Below the pieces are notes generated by a model that worked only from the letters and a program-made list of their open reading frames with translations, was not told where the DNA came from and did no database searches. DNA of 64,000 nucleotides from Hafnia paralvei ATCC 29927. GTDB lineage: Bacteria; Pseudomonadota; Gammaproteobacteria; Enterobacterales; Enterobacteriaceae. The stretch is taken from the NCBI RefSeq assembly GCF_001655005.1, contig NZ_LXET01000038.1, forward strand, positions 66,253 to 130,252, written 5' to 3'. The translations under genes and the position numbers were made by a program. The first letter of the stretch is position 1. Every line of letters begins with the position of its first letter. Positions 8,970-18,075 of this stretch are shown piece by piece.

Positions 8970-9851
8970 ATGATGCGTATCGCTTTGTTCCTGCTAACCA
9001 ACCTAGCCGTTATGCTGGTGTTTGGTGTGGTGTTGAGCCTAACAGGGATCCAGTCCAGCAGCGTGCAAGGGCTGATGGTGATGGCACTGCTGTTCGGCTT
9101 TGGTGGTTCTATTGTTTCTCTGTTGATGTCTAAGTGGATGGCATTGCGTTCGGTTGGGGGCGAGGTGATTGAGCAACCTCGCAATGAAACCGAGCGTTGG
9201 TTAGTCGAAACGGTGCGTCGTCAGTCGCAGCAGGCAGGCATTGATATGCCACAGGTGGCTATTTATCATGCACCGGATATGAATGCGTTTGCTACAGGCG
9301 CACGTCGTAATGCTTCATTAGTGGCGGTGAGCACCGGTCTGCTACAAAACATGAGCCGTGATGAGGCTGAAGCCGTTTTGGCGCATGAGATTAGCCACGT
9401 TGCCAATGGCGACATGGTGACTATGACGCTGGTTCAGGGCGTGGTGAACACCTTTGTTATCTTCATCTCGCGCCTGATTGCGCAGGTGGCGGCAGGGTTC
9501 TTGTCTGGCAATCGCGATGAAGGTGAAAGCAGCAGTGGTAACCCGATGATTTATTTCGCGGTGTCTATGGTGCTGGAGATTGTGTTCGGTATTCTGGCGA
9601 GCATCATCACCATGTGGTTCTCGCGTTACCGTGAATTCCGTGCCGATGCGGGTTCTGCAAACTTAGTGGGGCGCGAGAAAATGATTGCTGCATTGCAGCG
9701 TCTAAAAACCAGCTATGAGCCGCAGGAAGAAGGGAGCATGATGGCATTTTGCATTAACGGCCGTAACAAGTCTTTTAGTGAACTGTTTCTGTCTCACCCT
9801 CCGTTGGACAAGCGTATTGAAGCACTGCGTACGGGGCAATATCTGAAGTAA
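8970..9851 (+). CDS. htpX: Membrane metalloprotease HtpX
   Basis: At 293 residues this equals E. coli HtpX in length and is nearly identical in the core. HtpX is an M48 zinc protease of the inner membrane that works beside FtsH on damaged membrane proteins. The zinc motif is His139-Glu140-x-x-His143 (AHEISHVANGD); a second glutamate lies in the later EFRADAGS segment. Membrane helices are visible at about 4-24, 34-54, 155-180 and 190-212. Two consecutive ATGs open the gene; the first is used by convention. Confidence 0.97.
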   Translation: MMRIALFLLTNLAVMLVFGVVLSLTGIQSSSVQGLMVMALLFGFGGSIVSLLMSKWMALRSVGGEVIEQPRNETERWLVETVRRQSQQAGIDMPQVAIYHAPDMNAFATGARRNASLVAVSTGLLQNMSRDEAEAVLAHEISHVANGDMVTMTLVQGVVNTFVIFISRLIAQVAAGFLSGNRDEGESSSGNPMIYFAVSMVLEIVFGILASIITMWFSRYREFRADAGSANLVGREKMIAALQRLKTSYEPQEEGSMMAFCINGRNKSFSELFLSHPPLDKRIEALRTGQYLK

Positions 9852-9869
9852 TTCAGAGTGATAAAAAAC

Positions 9870-9892
9870 AAAGGAGCCGAAAGGCTCCTTTT
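9870..9892. terminator. Bidirectional terminator htpX / cfa
   Basis: Stem AAAGGAGCC / GGCTCCTTT with a GAAA loop, A-rich on the left and TT on the right, between the convergent genes htpX and cfa. Confidence 0.9.
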
Positions 9893-9909
9893 GACGTATA
9901 GGGCGCTAT

Positions 9910-11061
9910 TTAACGCGCGACACGCAAACCGCCTTCGGCACCGCGTGGTGAGAATACGACCTGCCACAGCTGAATATCGCGTGCGCGGAACGCGCCAGCG
10001 CAGGCATTCAGATAGTAGCTGAACATACGGAAGAAACGCTGAGAGTAGTTATGTTCCAGCTTTGGCCAATTTTGTACAAAACGTTCGTACCAAGCCATTA
10101 AGGTGCGGTCATAATCAGCGCCAATATTGTGCCAATCTTCCATGACGAATTTACCTTCACTTGTGGTAGCAATGTGCTTAATAGAAGGCAGGCAGCCATT
10201 AGGGAAAATATATTTATTGATCCAAGGATCAACGTTCATATTCGTTTCATTAGCACCAATGGTGTGCAAAAGGAAAAGACCATCAGGCTTTAAATTTCGT
10301 GCAACGACGTTGAAGTAGGTCTGGTAGTTTTTCGGTCCGACGTGCTCAAACATTCCCACTGAAACGATGCGATCATACTGCGAATCAAGATCGCGATAGT
10401 CCTGCAGCAGGATTTTTACATCTAAATCCTTGCAACGTTCCTGCGCTAATTTTTGCTGCTCCGCAGAAATAGTGACACCTTCAACCGACACGCCGTAGTG
10501 CTTAGCGGCATAAGCGGCAAGTCCTCCCCAGCCACAGCCAATATCTAACAGCGTCATACCCGGTTTCAACTGAAGTTTTTCACAGATAAGTTTTAGCTTG
10601 GCTTCTTGCGCCTGCTTAAGCGTGGTGGCGTCTTTCCAGTATCCACAGGAGTACTGCATGTAGGGATCGAGCATCAGGCTAAAAAGGTCATTGCCCAAAT
10701 CGTAATGCTCTTTACCCACGATCCATGCACGCTTTTTAGATTGTAGATTTGTCAATCGAGCTGCCGCAACGCGCAACGTATCTTTAATATGATGGGGAAG
10801 CTGGTTTTCCAGTCCGGCACGTAGCACTTTCTGGAAGAAAATGTCTAATCGGTCGCATTCCCACCAACCATCCATATAGCTCTCACCAAGACCCAGTGAA
10901 CCCTCTTGCAATACACGTTTAAAGAAATGAGGATTCTTGACGCGAATATCAAAAGGGCGTGAACCATTTACCTCTATATCTGCCGATTGCAACATCTCAC
11001 TGGCAATTCTGTACCACTGACTGTTTTGTACGCTCAGATCTTCTATACACGATGAACTCAT
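9910..11061 (-). CDS. cfa: Cyclopropane fatty acid synthase
   Basis: Cfa methylenates cis double bonds of membrane phospholipid acyl chains using S-adenosylmethionine, mostly on entry into stationary phase. The 383-residue product starts at MSSSCIEDLSVQ, as in E. coli (382); an upstream in-frame start would add 19 unsupported residues. The SAM-binding motif LLDIGCGWGGLA is near residue 175, and family segments FEHVGPKNY and YYLNACAGAFRARDIQ are intact. GGAG lies 7 bases before the ATG. In E. coli it has a sigma-S promoter and a long leader controlled by small RNAs. Confidence 0.97.
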   Translation of the reverse strand: MSSSCIEDLSVQNSQWYRIASEMLQSADIEVNGSRPFDIRVKNPHFFKRVLQEGSLGLGESYMDGWWECDRLDIFFQKVLRAGLENQLPHHIKDTLRVAAARLTNLQSKKRAWIVGKEHYDLGNDLFSLMLDPYMQYSCGYWKDATTLKQAQEAKLKLICEKLQLKPGMTLLDIGCGWGGLAAYAAKHYGVSVEGVTISAEQQKLAQERCKDLDVKILLQDYRDLDSQYDRIVSVGMFEHVGPKNYQTYFNVVARNLKPDGLFLLHTIGANETNMNVDPWINKYIFPNGCLPSIKHIATTSEGKFVMEDWHNIGADYDRTLMAWYERFVQNWPKLEHNYSQRFFRMFSYYLNACAGAFRARDIQLWQVVFSPRGAEGGLRVAR

Positions 11062-11380
11062 AGTTTCTCCATGACCCATATTCTTCATATAACTCGACCT
11101 GCCAGAACGCATGGGCAATCTGTAGGCGCACGAGTACCAACGGCCAACCCGCGGTGTTTAAACCCGACTTAGAAAAATGGAAAACTGAGGAAACCCATGC
11201 GTTTAGCAGGGACTCATCCTTTAGAAAACGTGACGTGCTCCGCACGCCAGAAAAGTAAAAGTTACTCACTAGCAAAATAATTGTGAATGCAACTGTTGCA
11301 GTATAGGACGCAGCGGTGACAGACTCAAGTATGAATCTATACCGCTGGTCAATGGGTTAGCGTAAAGGAGACAAAAAATA
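11062..11380. other. cfa leader and 3' side of punC
   Basis: 319 bases without a gene, holding the cfa promoter and its presumably long 5' leader. A short palindrome TGCAACTGTTGCA near 11289 may end punC transcription. I see no clear promoter hexamers. Confidence 0.4.
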
Positions 11381-12607
11381 CTAGTGTTGAGAAACGTGCT
11401 TTTTGCTTGATTCTGTTGTAGTTAACTTATCTGTGCTGAGTTTTTTAGTGACGCTGTCACTTTTGAGCCAATAGCCGATCATGACCAAAATAACGGTTCC
11501 CGCCATAATAGCCGTAGTTGCTAATAGCGCAGATTCAACAAAGACCGATACTAGCAGGCTGGCAAGGAAACAGACGCCAAGCTGTAAGGTATTTTGCAGC
11601 GCGGCGGCTTTACCACTGTTTTCAGGAAATGGCGTTAGCGCATTCGCGACCACGATAGGATAAATAGCCCCGTTCGCCATCGCCATGATGCAGAAAGGGA
11701 CAAGAATGGCGAACAGTCCTGGTGTACTAAACATCGCCATCACAAACATCGCAATCATGCACAGGCTATAAACAATCAGCAGTACAGGCAGCATCAGATT
11801 TCCACCGATGCGGCTAAGCAGCGCACGGCAGCCATAGCCACCGATTAAGAAAGCAATCGTCTGTGGCACATAGCTCAAACCAATATCGTTAGGACCATAG
11901 CCCATATCACCGAGAATGAACGGTGAACCGGTTAGCCAAGCAAAGAAACCCGCAGAGCAGGCAGCAAAAATCATTACGTTGCCAGAGAAGATATTTGAGC
12001 GCATCAACTGGAAGAAACTAATTTTTTTCTGCGTTTTATCTTCTGTTGGTTTACGGCGCGTATCTTTCAGCATCAACGTAGGGATCAGTAGGAGCAGTGA
12101 AATCCCGAACAATACGGCGAAAATGGCCTGCCACTCTAAATGATTTAGTAGCCATGCACCGAGTAATGGCGCTAAGGCTGGCGACAGTGCGACCAGCGGC
12201 ATGATGGTGGCAAATACGCGGTTGGCGATGCCTTTGCTGTAACGGTCGATTACCAGCGCTTGCCAGGTCACCGCGGCAGAACATACACCGATAGCCTGTA
12301 CGAAACGCAGAATCAGAAGCTCGACAGTTGTGTCTACCCAGATCATTCCCAAGCAGCCAAGGCTGAACAATGTCAGCCCCATCAGCAGGACGGGCTTACG
12401 ACCAATACGGTCAGACAGAGGGCCCCAAACGAGCTGGGCAAAGGCAAAACCGGCTAAGAAAATACTTAAACTAGCGCTAATTGCGCCCGCAGACGCACCC
12501 AGATCCTGCTGCATGGCACCAAAAGCAGGAAGATACATATCGGTGGCCAGATATCCCAACATGCTCAAGCCGGCCAGATAGAACATAAAAAATGAGGAAG
12601 TTCGCAT
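11381..12607 (-). CDS. punC: Purine nucleoside exporter PunC, MFS Bcr/CflA family
   Basis: Formerly ydhC. The 408-residue protein has 12 predicted membrane helices. The loop between helices 2 and 3 has the MFS motif GPLSDRIGRKPVLL, and helix 1 has the DMYLPA signature of drug:H+ antiporters of the Bcr/CflA group. In E. coli PunC moves adenosine-type purine nucleosides and is activated by PunR. It is divergent from punR with 140 bases between the starts. The C-terminal tail after the last helix is hydrophilic, rich in Lys, Ser and Thr. Confidence 0.92.
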   Translation of the reverse strand: MRTSSFFMFYLAGLSMLGYLATDMYLPAFGAMQQDLGASAGAISASLSIFLAGFAFAQLVWGPLSDRIGRKPVLLMGLTLFSLGCLGMIWVDTTVELLILRFVQAIGVCSAAVTWQALVIDRYSKGIANRVFATIMPLVALSPALAPLLGAWLLNHLEWQAIFAVLFGISLLLLIPTLMLKDTRRKPTEDKTQKKISFFQLMRSNIFSGNVMIFAACSAGFFAWLTGSPFILGDMGYGPNDIGLSYVPQTIAFLIGGYGCRALLSRIGGNLMLPVLLIVYSLCMIAMFVMAMFSTPGLFAILVPFCIMAMANGAIYPIVVANALTPFPENSGKAAALQNTLQLGVCFLASLLVSVFVESALLATTAIMAGTVILVMIGYWLKSDSVTKKLSTDKLTTTESSKKHVSQH

Positions 12608-12747
12608 TATTTTGACTCGTTATATATTTGTTGCAGAGTGAAAGTGTGACGTGGGGAGTTTAGCGATCTCACTAATTACTTGTGAAACGCTAATATTTGC
12701 TATCATGAGTGAAAATTTTTGAAAGCAAGAAAGGTGAGGTAGCGCAC

Positions 12748-13656
12748 ATGTGGTCTGAATACTCATTAGAGGTTGTAGACGCGGTTGCTAGAACGGGGAG
12801 TTTCAGCGCCGCAGCACAAGAGCTGCACCGTGTGCCGTCTGCCGTGAGTTACACAGTACGTCAGTTGGAAACATGGTTAGCCGTTTCGCTGTTTGAACGA
12901 CGCCATCGTGATGTGGAGTTAACCGAAGCAGGCGCATTTTTTGTAGAAGAAGCGCGTACTATTATCAAAAAAATGAATTCCACCCGTCGCCAGTGTCAGC
13001 AAGTCGCAAACGGCTGGCGTGGACAGCTAAATATCGCCGTCGATCGCATCGTTAACCCGCGTAGGAGTCGGCAGTTGGTCGTGGATTTTTATCGTCACTT
13101 TCCTGATATGGAATTAATGATCCATCCAGAAGTGTTTAACGGTGTGTGGGATGCCTTAGTTGCCGGACGGGTTGATGTGGCTATTGGCGCAACGCGTGCG
13201 GTGCCGGCCGGAGGACGTTTTTCATTTCGCGATATGGGTTTTTTGCATTGGCATTGCCTAGTCAGCCCAGAGCATCCGTTGGCGATGCTCGAAGGCGAAC
13301 TGACGGATGATAAAATTCGTCCATTCCCTGCGCTGTGCATTGAGGATACGTCAATCAATCTGCCTAAGCGCGACACATGGCTACTTGATAACCAGCGCCG
13401 TTTAGTGGTGCCAGACTGGCAGTCTGCCTGCGATTGTCTGGAAAGCGGTCTTTGCGTGGGGCTGATGCCGGCTCATATGGCAGAGCCATTGGTCAGTGCG
13501 GGGAAATTACATATTTTGCAGTTGGCGCAGCCGTTTCCTGATAGCGCCTGCTGCGTCACCTGGGAGGATCATACTCGCTCACCGGCAATTGACTGGTTAC
13601 TGGATTATCTGGGAGATACCGAAACCATGAATCAGGAATGGCTGAGCCCAGAGTAA
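12748..13656 (+). CDS. punR: LysR-type regulator PunR
   Basis: Formerly ydhB. From the ATG at 12748 (AAGGTGAGG ribosome site at 12731) the product has 302 residues and opens MWSEYSLEVVDAVARTGSF, matching E. coli PunR; an earlier in-frame start at 12709 adds 13 unsupported residues. It has a winged helix-turn-helix at residues 5-60 (SFSAAAQELHRVPSAVSYTV) and an effector-binding domain to about 300. In E. coli it activates the divergent punC. Its stop is one base from the stop of ynjD on the other strand, with no terminator between. Confidence 0.93.
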   Translation: MWSEYSLEVVDAVARTGSFSAAAQELHRVPSAVSYTVRQLETWLAVSLFERRHRDVELTEAGAFFVEEARTIIKKMNSTRRQCQQVANGWRGQLNIAVDRIVNPRRSRQLVVDFYRHFPDMELMIHPEVFNGVWDALVAGRVDVAIGATRAVPAGGRFSFRDMGFLHWHCLVSPEHPLAMLEGELTDDKIRPFPALCIEDTSINLPKRDTWLLDNQRRLVVPDWQSACDCLESGLCVGLMPAHMAEPLVSAGKLHILQLAQPFPDSACCVTWEDHTRSPAIDWLLDYLGDTETMNQEWLSPE

Positions 13657-13657
13657 A

Positions 13658-14284
13658 CTACAGGCAAATCATTTGCCCATTTTCTGGCACATCGTCTTCA
13701 TCGTGTGTGACTAAAAGGGCGGGGATATTGGCCTGTTTTAACTCATCAAAGACCCAGCGACGAAAATGTTGGCGCAGTGTTTTATCGAGCTTAGAAAAAG
13801 GCTCGTCTAGCGCAACGACCGCAGGGCTAGATAATAGGGTGCGAAGCAGGCTGATTCTGGCGCGTTGCCCGCCGGAGAGTTCATTTGGAAAGCGGCGGGA
13901 AAACTCACTCATCTCAATCTTTGCTAAGGCTTGAGTCACCTGTGAGTGGCGTTCTGTCCGAGCAACATCATCAGGCAACGCGAATAACAGATTTTGCTCT
14001 ACGTTGAGATGAGGAAATAATAAGTCATCTTGAAATAGCAGACCGACTTTGCGTTGATGGGCTGGAAGGTGTGTCACATCTTGCCCATTAATTTTCACTT
14101 TTCCTCGTCGTGAAATCGGAGCATGTGCATGCCCTGCAAGCGCTAACAGCAAGCTTGATTTTCCACACCCGCTCGGCCCCATTAGCGTAAGCGTTTCTCC
14201 GCCGGCCACACTCACGTTGAGTTCAGGCGTTAGCGGCACATCATGTAAATAGACTTGAAACTGTTCGAGAGTCAACGTGCTCAT
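13658..14284 (-). CDS. ynjD: ABC transporter ATP-binding protein, YnjD-like
   Basis: A 208-residue ATPase with Walker A GPSGCGKSS (near residue 36), Q-loop LLFQDDLLFPH, signature LSGGQRARISLLR, Walker B VVALDEPFSKLD and switch histidine VTHDEDD. The short length and this pattern match E. coli YnjD, the ATPase of the uncharacterised ynjABCD operon. It overlaps the ynjC end by 4 bases, so the two are translationally coupled. The substrate is unknown; distant relatives carry thiamine or iron. The symbol is assigned from family resemblance and pairing with ynjC. Confidence 0.8.
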   Translation of the reverse strand: MSTLTLEQFQVYLHDVPLTPELNVSVAGGETLTLMGPSGCGKSSLLLALAGHAHAPISRRGKVKINGQDVTHLPAHQRKVGLLFQDDLLFPHLNVEQNLLFALPDDVARTERHSQVTQALAKIEMSEFSRRFPNELSGGQRARISLLRTLLSSPAVVALDEPFSKLDKTLRQHFRRWVFDELKQANIPALLVTHDEDDVPENGQMICL

Positions 14285-15930
14285 TGCTGCTTACTCCTTG
14301 AGAAGGTGACGGGGATAAACAGTGCTAACCCGTAGCCGAGCAGTGGCAGAAAGGTTTGCCACAGCGCTGCAACGGCGGCCATGCGGCGATCGATTCCGCT
14401 GGCGTAGGCCACCGTTTCGGTCGCTAAAGTAGGGAAACGACCAGCCCCGAACCCCAGAGTCGGCAGATAAAGGCCGATACTGACAGCAAAGCCTAGGGCG
14501 ACGGATATCGCCAGCGGTTTACTCAATAGTGGAATTTTAATATGCCAGAAGCACGACCACGGGGTTTTCCCTAGTGATTGGGCCGTATAAAGGAGTCTAC
14601 GATCAAAAGCCTGCCATGTGCCGCTCAGACTGAGGAAGTAGTAAGGCGTAATAAACAGCATATGGGCGAAAATCACGCTGGGCAGCAGGCCAATCACGTC
14701 GAACCAAGCCGCTAAATGTTGTAAACCAAAAATCAGACTGATTTGCGGTAGCAAAAGAGGTGTGAGTAGCAGCCATAATCCCGTGATTTTATGGCGTAAG
14801 AATTGCCATTCAAGAAAGCCTACACAGAGAATCAGACTACAGAAATTGGCGATGCCAGCGATGAGCAGGCTATTGATGATGGGGGTACCGAGTTGGCTTA
14901 GGCTGCTGAGCCAATAATCGAATGTCCATTGCAGTGGCAAGGCAGCAGGGAACGGCCATCGCCAAGCAATCGACCAGATAAACAAAACGCTATACGAACC
15001 CAGCGTCAGCAGTATGCCAACGATCCATAGAGGCCGTAGCGGCATATGACGTTTATAGCGTCTTTGACCGTGCGCGTTGCGGCAATAGCGCAGCCAGGCC
15101 CTTTCAATCATCAGCCAGAGGACAAAACTAAAAAGCGTGATCCCAAGCAGGAGCAACGTTCCGCTGGTCGCCAATACCTGATGCGCCAGTGCCGGATCGG
15201 TCATCCATTGCCAAATCTGTAGGGATAGCGTTGTGGGCTGCTGTGGTCCAAGCAAAATAGCGATATCCACCACGGATATGCCAAATGCCAACACGCAGAA
15301 GACGGGCAACCGCAGGCCGCGCAGAATCTGTGGCACTAACAACAGCCACCAGACGCGAGTTGAAGGATAGCCTAGCGCCACACCTGACTGTATTTGTCGT
15401 CGAACATCAATACGTCCGGCGATATTCAGCGCCATTAAAAACAGGAAAGGTGTTTCTTTCACCGCTAATAGCAACGTCAATGAAAGTGCATAAGGATCGT
15501 TGATTATCAGCCAATCAGGTGGGCGAGAGTATCCGGTAAGCGTAGGGGAAATGACCCTTAGCAACCAGCCAGATGGGGACAACAGCAGGATCAATCCGGT
15601 CGCTAAAGCAATGTGGGGTATAGCGAGAATAGCAGTGGAGACAACCCGCGCGATATGACTATTCTGTCTTAGAATGACCTGCCCACATAACGCCAGAGCT
15701 AGCCATAATGATATTAGCGTGGCGGCAAAACCACTGAATATGCTCAGCGTGATGGATTGCAATATACCTGGCCATTGTAGCAACAGGTGCCACGACGCAA
15801 GAAAATGGCTAATGGAAAAAGTATCTGAAAGGGGCTGAAGCATAACCAGTAGCGCCGCCGCAATCGGCAGCGCACCAGCAAGTATCAGCACAAGAGGGAA
15901 CAGCGCGAGACAGGAGCAGCCGTTCTTCAT
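14281..15930 (-). CDS. ynjC: ABC transporter permease with two permease halves, YnjC-like
   Basis: At 549 residues the protein has about 12 membrane helices arranged as two BPD_transp_1 halves. EAA-type loops are visible in each half (GVALGYPSTRVWWLLLVPQ and AQSLGKTPWSCFWHIKIP). Fused double permeases of this kind occur in thiamine, iron(III) and YnjC-type importers. The ATG at 15930 is 3 bases after the purR stop, so it probably shares purR's transcript. No substrate-binding protein gene (ynjB in E. coli) is in the window. Direction of transport cannot be read from the sequence. Confidence 0.8.
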   Translation of the reverse strand: MKNGCSCLALFPLVLILAGALPIAAALLVMLQPLSDTFSISHFLASWHLLLQWPGILQSITLSIFSGFAATLISLWLALALCGQVILRQNSHIARVVSTAILAIPHIALATGLILLLSPSGWLLRVISPTLTGYSRPPDWLIINDPYALSLTLLLAVKETPFLFLMALNIAGRIDVRRQIQSGVALGYPSTRVWWLLLVPQILRGLRLPVFCVLAFGISVVDIAILLGPQQPTTLSLQIWQWMTDPALAHQVLATSGTLLLLGITLFSFVLWLMIERAWLRYCRNAHGQRRYKRHMPLRPLWIVGILLTLGSYSVLFIWSIAWRWPFPAALPLQWTFDYWLSSLSQLGTPIINSLLIAGIANFCSLILCVGFLEWQFLRHKITGLWLLLTPLLLPQISLIFGLQHLAAWFDVIGLLPSVIFAHMLFITPYYFLSLSGTWQAFDRRLLYTAQSLGKTPWSCFWHIKIPLLSKPLAISVALGFAVSIGLYLPTLGFGAGRFPTLATETVAYASGIDRRMAAVAALWQTFLPLLGYGLALFIPVTFSRSKQQ

Positions 15931-15933
15931 CGC

Positions 15934-16959
15934 TTAGCGGCGATAGTCCAGATAAGGGCCATCGGCTACTGAACGACGCTCTACCAATTTAGGGTGCACT
16001 TCGATAGTCTGAGAATCTTCGCGTTTGCTCACGATACGATCAAGCAGCATATCAAAGGCCATCGCACCTAGACGCTCTTTCGGCTGATGAATAGTGGTTA
16101 ATGCCGGAGTGAAGTAACGTGCGTTACGTACGTTATCATACCCGATCACCGAAATATCTTGTGGGACGCGCAACCCCATTTCATCTGCGGCGCAGATGGC
16201 GCCCATGGCCATGATGTCTCCACCCACAAAAACGGCTGTCGGGCGATGCTTTTGCGAGAGAATTTGGTGCATAGCTTTGTATCCAGACTCGGGTTCAAAG
16301 TCACCTTCAACCATCCACTCATCGCGCGTTGGGATATTGGCCTCTTGTAGCGCTTTCAGGAAGCCCCGCAGGCGTCCACCGCCGGTATTGCGCGACAGCT
16401 GTCCGGTAATGGCACCAATGTCACGATGGCCGCGTTCAATCAAATAACGGCCCGCTAAATAGCCCCCTTCGAAGGCGTTATCTTGAATCGCATCGGTAAA
16501 GTCGCTGCGCTGCGTTCCCCAGTCCATAACGACCATCGGAATATTACGGTAGTCTTCTAGCGTCTGTAGTAGGTTCTCTGGATACTCAGAGCACATCACC
16601 AGCAGGCCATCAACACGCTTTTGTGCCAACATGGCGAGATAGGCTTTTTGCTTTTCTGGATTGTTATGCGAATTGCACAGAATTAGGGTATAGCCTTGGC
16701 TGTAGCAGGCGTTCTCTACGGCTTCGATGACCTCAGCAAAATAGGGCGCTTCACTGGAGGTGGCCAGTAAACCGATCGATTTAGTGTGGTTAACTTTCAG
16801 GCTACGGGCGACGGCACTGGGAGAATAGTGCAGCTCTTTAATTGCTTCCCATACCGCGGCTTTGGTCTCTTCGGCGACAAAGCGCGTTTTATTAATGACA
16901 TGAGACACAGTCGTGGTGGAAACGCCCGCGCGTTTTGCCACATCTTTAATCGTTGCCAT
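15934..16959 (-). CDS. purR: Purine repressor PurR
   Basis: This LacI-family repressor represses purine and pyrimidine synthesis genes when bound to hypoxanthine or guanine. The 341 residues equal E. coli PurR in length. The helix-turn-helix (ATIKDVAKRAGVSTTTVSHV) and the minor-groove hinge helix (SPSAVARSLKVN, about 47-60) are intact. The core domain has the expected DWGTQRSDF and GYDNVRNARYFTPALTT segments. A candidate operator lies at 17005-17020. In E. coli purR is not followed by ynjCD. Confidence 0.97.
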   Translation of the reverse strand: MATIKDVAKRAGVSTTTVSHVINKTRFVAEETKAAVWEAIKELHYSPSAVARSLKVNHTKSIGLLATSSEAPYFAEVIEAVENACYSQGYTLILCNSHNNPEKQKAYLAMLAQKRVDGLLVMCSEYPENLLQTLEDYRNIPMVVMDWGTQRSDFTDAIQDNAFEGGYLAGRYLIERGHRDIGAITGQLSRNTGGGRLRGFLKALQEANIPTRDEWMVEGDFEPESGYKAMHQILSQKHRPTAVFVGGDIMAMGAICAADEMGLRVPQDISVIGYDNVRNARYFTPALTTIHQPKERLGAMAFDMLLDRIVSKREDSQTIEVHPKLVERRSVADGPYLDYRR

Positions 16960-17315
16960 GAAACAGATGACTCCTAAGCTTATGTAATCAAAACATAGCT
17001 ATTGTGTTAATCGTTTGCTTACGTACATCTAAAATTACACCGAATGAAAGCACATAAAATAAATGAATATGCAGAGACTTCGAGTGCCAGCCTATTCTTT
17101 TTCGTTATGAAAGCTGATACGTAGCAGTAAACCGTAAATTTTGGCCTATAAAATGCAAAAGGGGAAGTCAAAATTAGGGGATAAGAGAAAGAATAATAGA
17201 ATGATTTTCTGCGTGTGATCTCATTTGATGTATGTAAAAATGATTTCACACACTTTCTGCAAGTGTTTATGTATAATAAAAATTGATCTGATAACGAAAT
17301 GCGGGAGATGAGCAC
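16960..17315. other. Divergent region purR / ynhF
   Basis: 356 bases, AT-rich, holding the PurR-box candidate and the promoters of purR (reverse) and ynhF (forward; TATAAT-like TATAAT at about 17273 within GTATAATAAA). No protein gene is supported. Confidence 0.5.
17005..17020 (-). promoter_or_regulatory. Candidate PurR operator before purR
   Basis: Reverse strand AAGCAAACGATTAACA. The left half matches the pur box (ACGCAAACGTTTNCNT) well (GCAAACG) and the right half poorly. It lies 46 bases before the purR start. E. coli purR is autoregulated from two operators. Confidence 0.5.
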
Positions 17316-17405
17316 ATGGAAACCGATCTGAAATATTCCCTAATGACGACGGTTGCTGCTTTGGCAGTTATTGTTATCTTTAGCTTTGTAGCAGCGCTGC
17401 ACTGA
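17316..17405 (+). CDS. ynhF: Small membrane protein YnhF (29 residues)
   Basis: The frame encodes METDLKYSLMTTVAALAVI followed by VIFSFVAALH, 29 residues, equal in length to E. coli YnhF and alike at the start (TDLK-S) and end (AALH). It is a single membrane helix (about residues 10-27). GGGAGA lies 8 bases before the ATG. The position between purR and sodB is the E. coli one. Its role is unknown; the E. coli protein is made and inserts in the inner membrane. Confidence 0.9.
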   Translation: METDLKYSLMTTVAALAVIVIFSFVAALH

Positions 17406-17450
17406 TTTAAAGACGTGTTGGAATCTTTAGTTATTAACATGACTAAAACA

Positions 17451-17474
17451 AAAGGCGGTCAATCGACCGCCTTT
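17451..17474. terminator. Bidirectional terminator ynhF / sodB
   Basis: Perfect stem AAAGGCGGTC / GACCGCCTTT, loop AATC, between convergent genes. Confidence 0.9.
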
Positions 17475-17496
17475 CTTATATACGTACGTTAAAAAC

Positions 17497-18075
17497 TTAT
17501 GCCAAGTTTTTAGCGACGAATTCCCAGTTTACCAGAGCCCAGAAGTTCTCTAGATATTTAGGACGCGCATTGCGGTAATCGATGTAGTAAGCGTGTTCCC
17601 AAACGTCCACGGTCAGCAGTGGTTTGTCGCCGCTGGTCAATGGGGTTGCTGCGTTTGAGGTATTAACGATAGCTAAAGAACCGTCCGCTTTTTTAACCAG
17701 CCACGTCCAGCCAGAACCAAAGTTGCCCACGGCAGATTTAGTCAGTTCTTCTTTGAAGGCTTCGAAAGAACCAAAGGCTTTGTTAATGGCGTCTGCTACT
17801 GCGCCAGTAGGTGCGTTGCCGCCTTTTGGAGACAGGCAGTGCCAGTAGAAGGTATGGTTCCAAACCTGAGCGGCGTTGTTAAAGATACCGCCAGTAGAGG
17901 TCTTGATGATCTCTTCCAGTGATTTACCTTCAAACTCGGTGCCTTTGATCAGGTTGTTTAGGTTTACCACGTAGGTGTTGTGATGCTTACCGTAATGGTA
18001 TTCCAGAGTTTCTGCGGAGATGTGCGGCTCGAGTGCGTTTTTTTCGTATGGTAATGCAGGTAATTCAAAAGACAT
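17497..18075 (-). CDS. sodB: Iron superoxide dismutase
   Basis: The 192-residue enzyme removes superoxide in the cytoplasm as a homodimer. Metal ligands are visible: His27 (EYHYGKHH), His74 (WNHTFYW), and Asp and His in DVWEHAYY. The Fe-type markers NNAAQVWNH and FGSGWTWLV are present. The leader reads AATAATAGGAGAGAGCAATG, close to the E. coli leader where the RyhB small RNA pairs under iron starvation; RyhB control is likely but not shown. A large palindrome lies 70 bases upstream. Confidence 0.97.
   Translation of the reverse strand: MSFELPALPYEKNALEPHISAETLEYHYGKHHNTYVVNLNNLIKGTEFEGKSLEEIIKTSTGGIFNNAAQVWNHTFYWHCLSPKGGNAPTGAVADAINKAFGSFEAFKEELTKSAVGNFGSGWTWLVKKADGSLAIVNTSNAATPLTSGDKPLLTVDVWEHAYYIDYRNARPKYLENFWALVNWEFVAKNLA

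Noticed and set aside
17019..17315. Reverse open frame of 98 codons between purR and ynhF
   Set aside because: AT-rich intergenic DNA with no ribosome site and composition unlike protein; it covers the purR and ynhF promoters.
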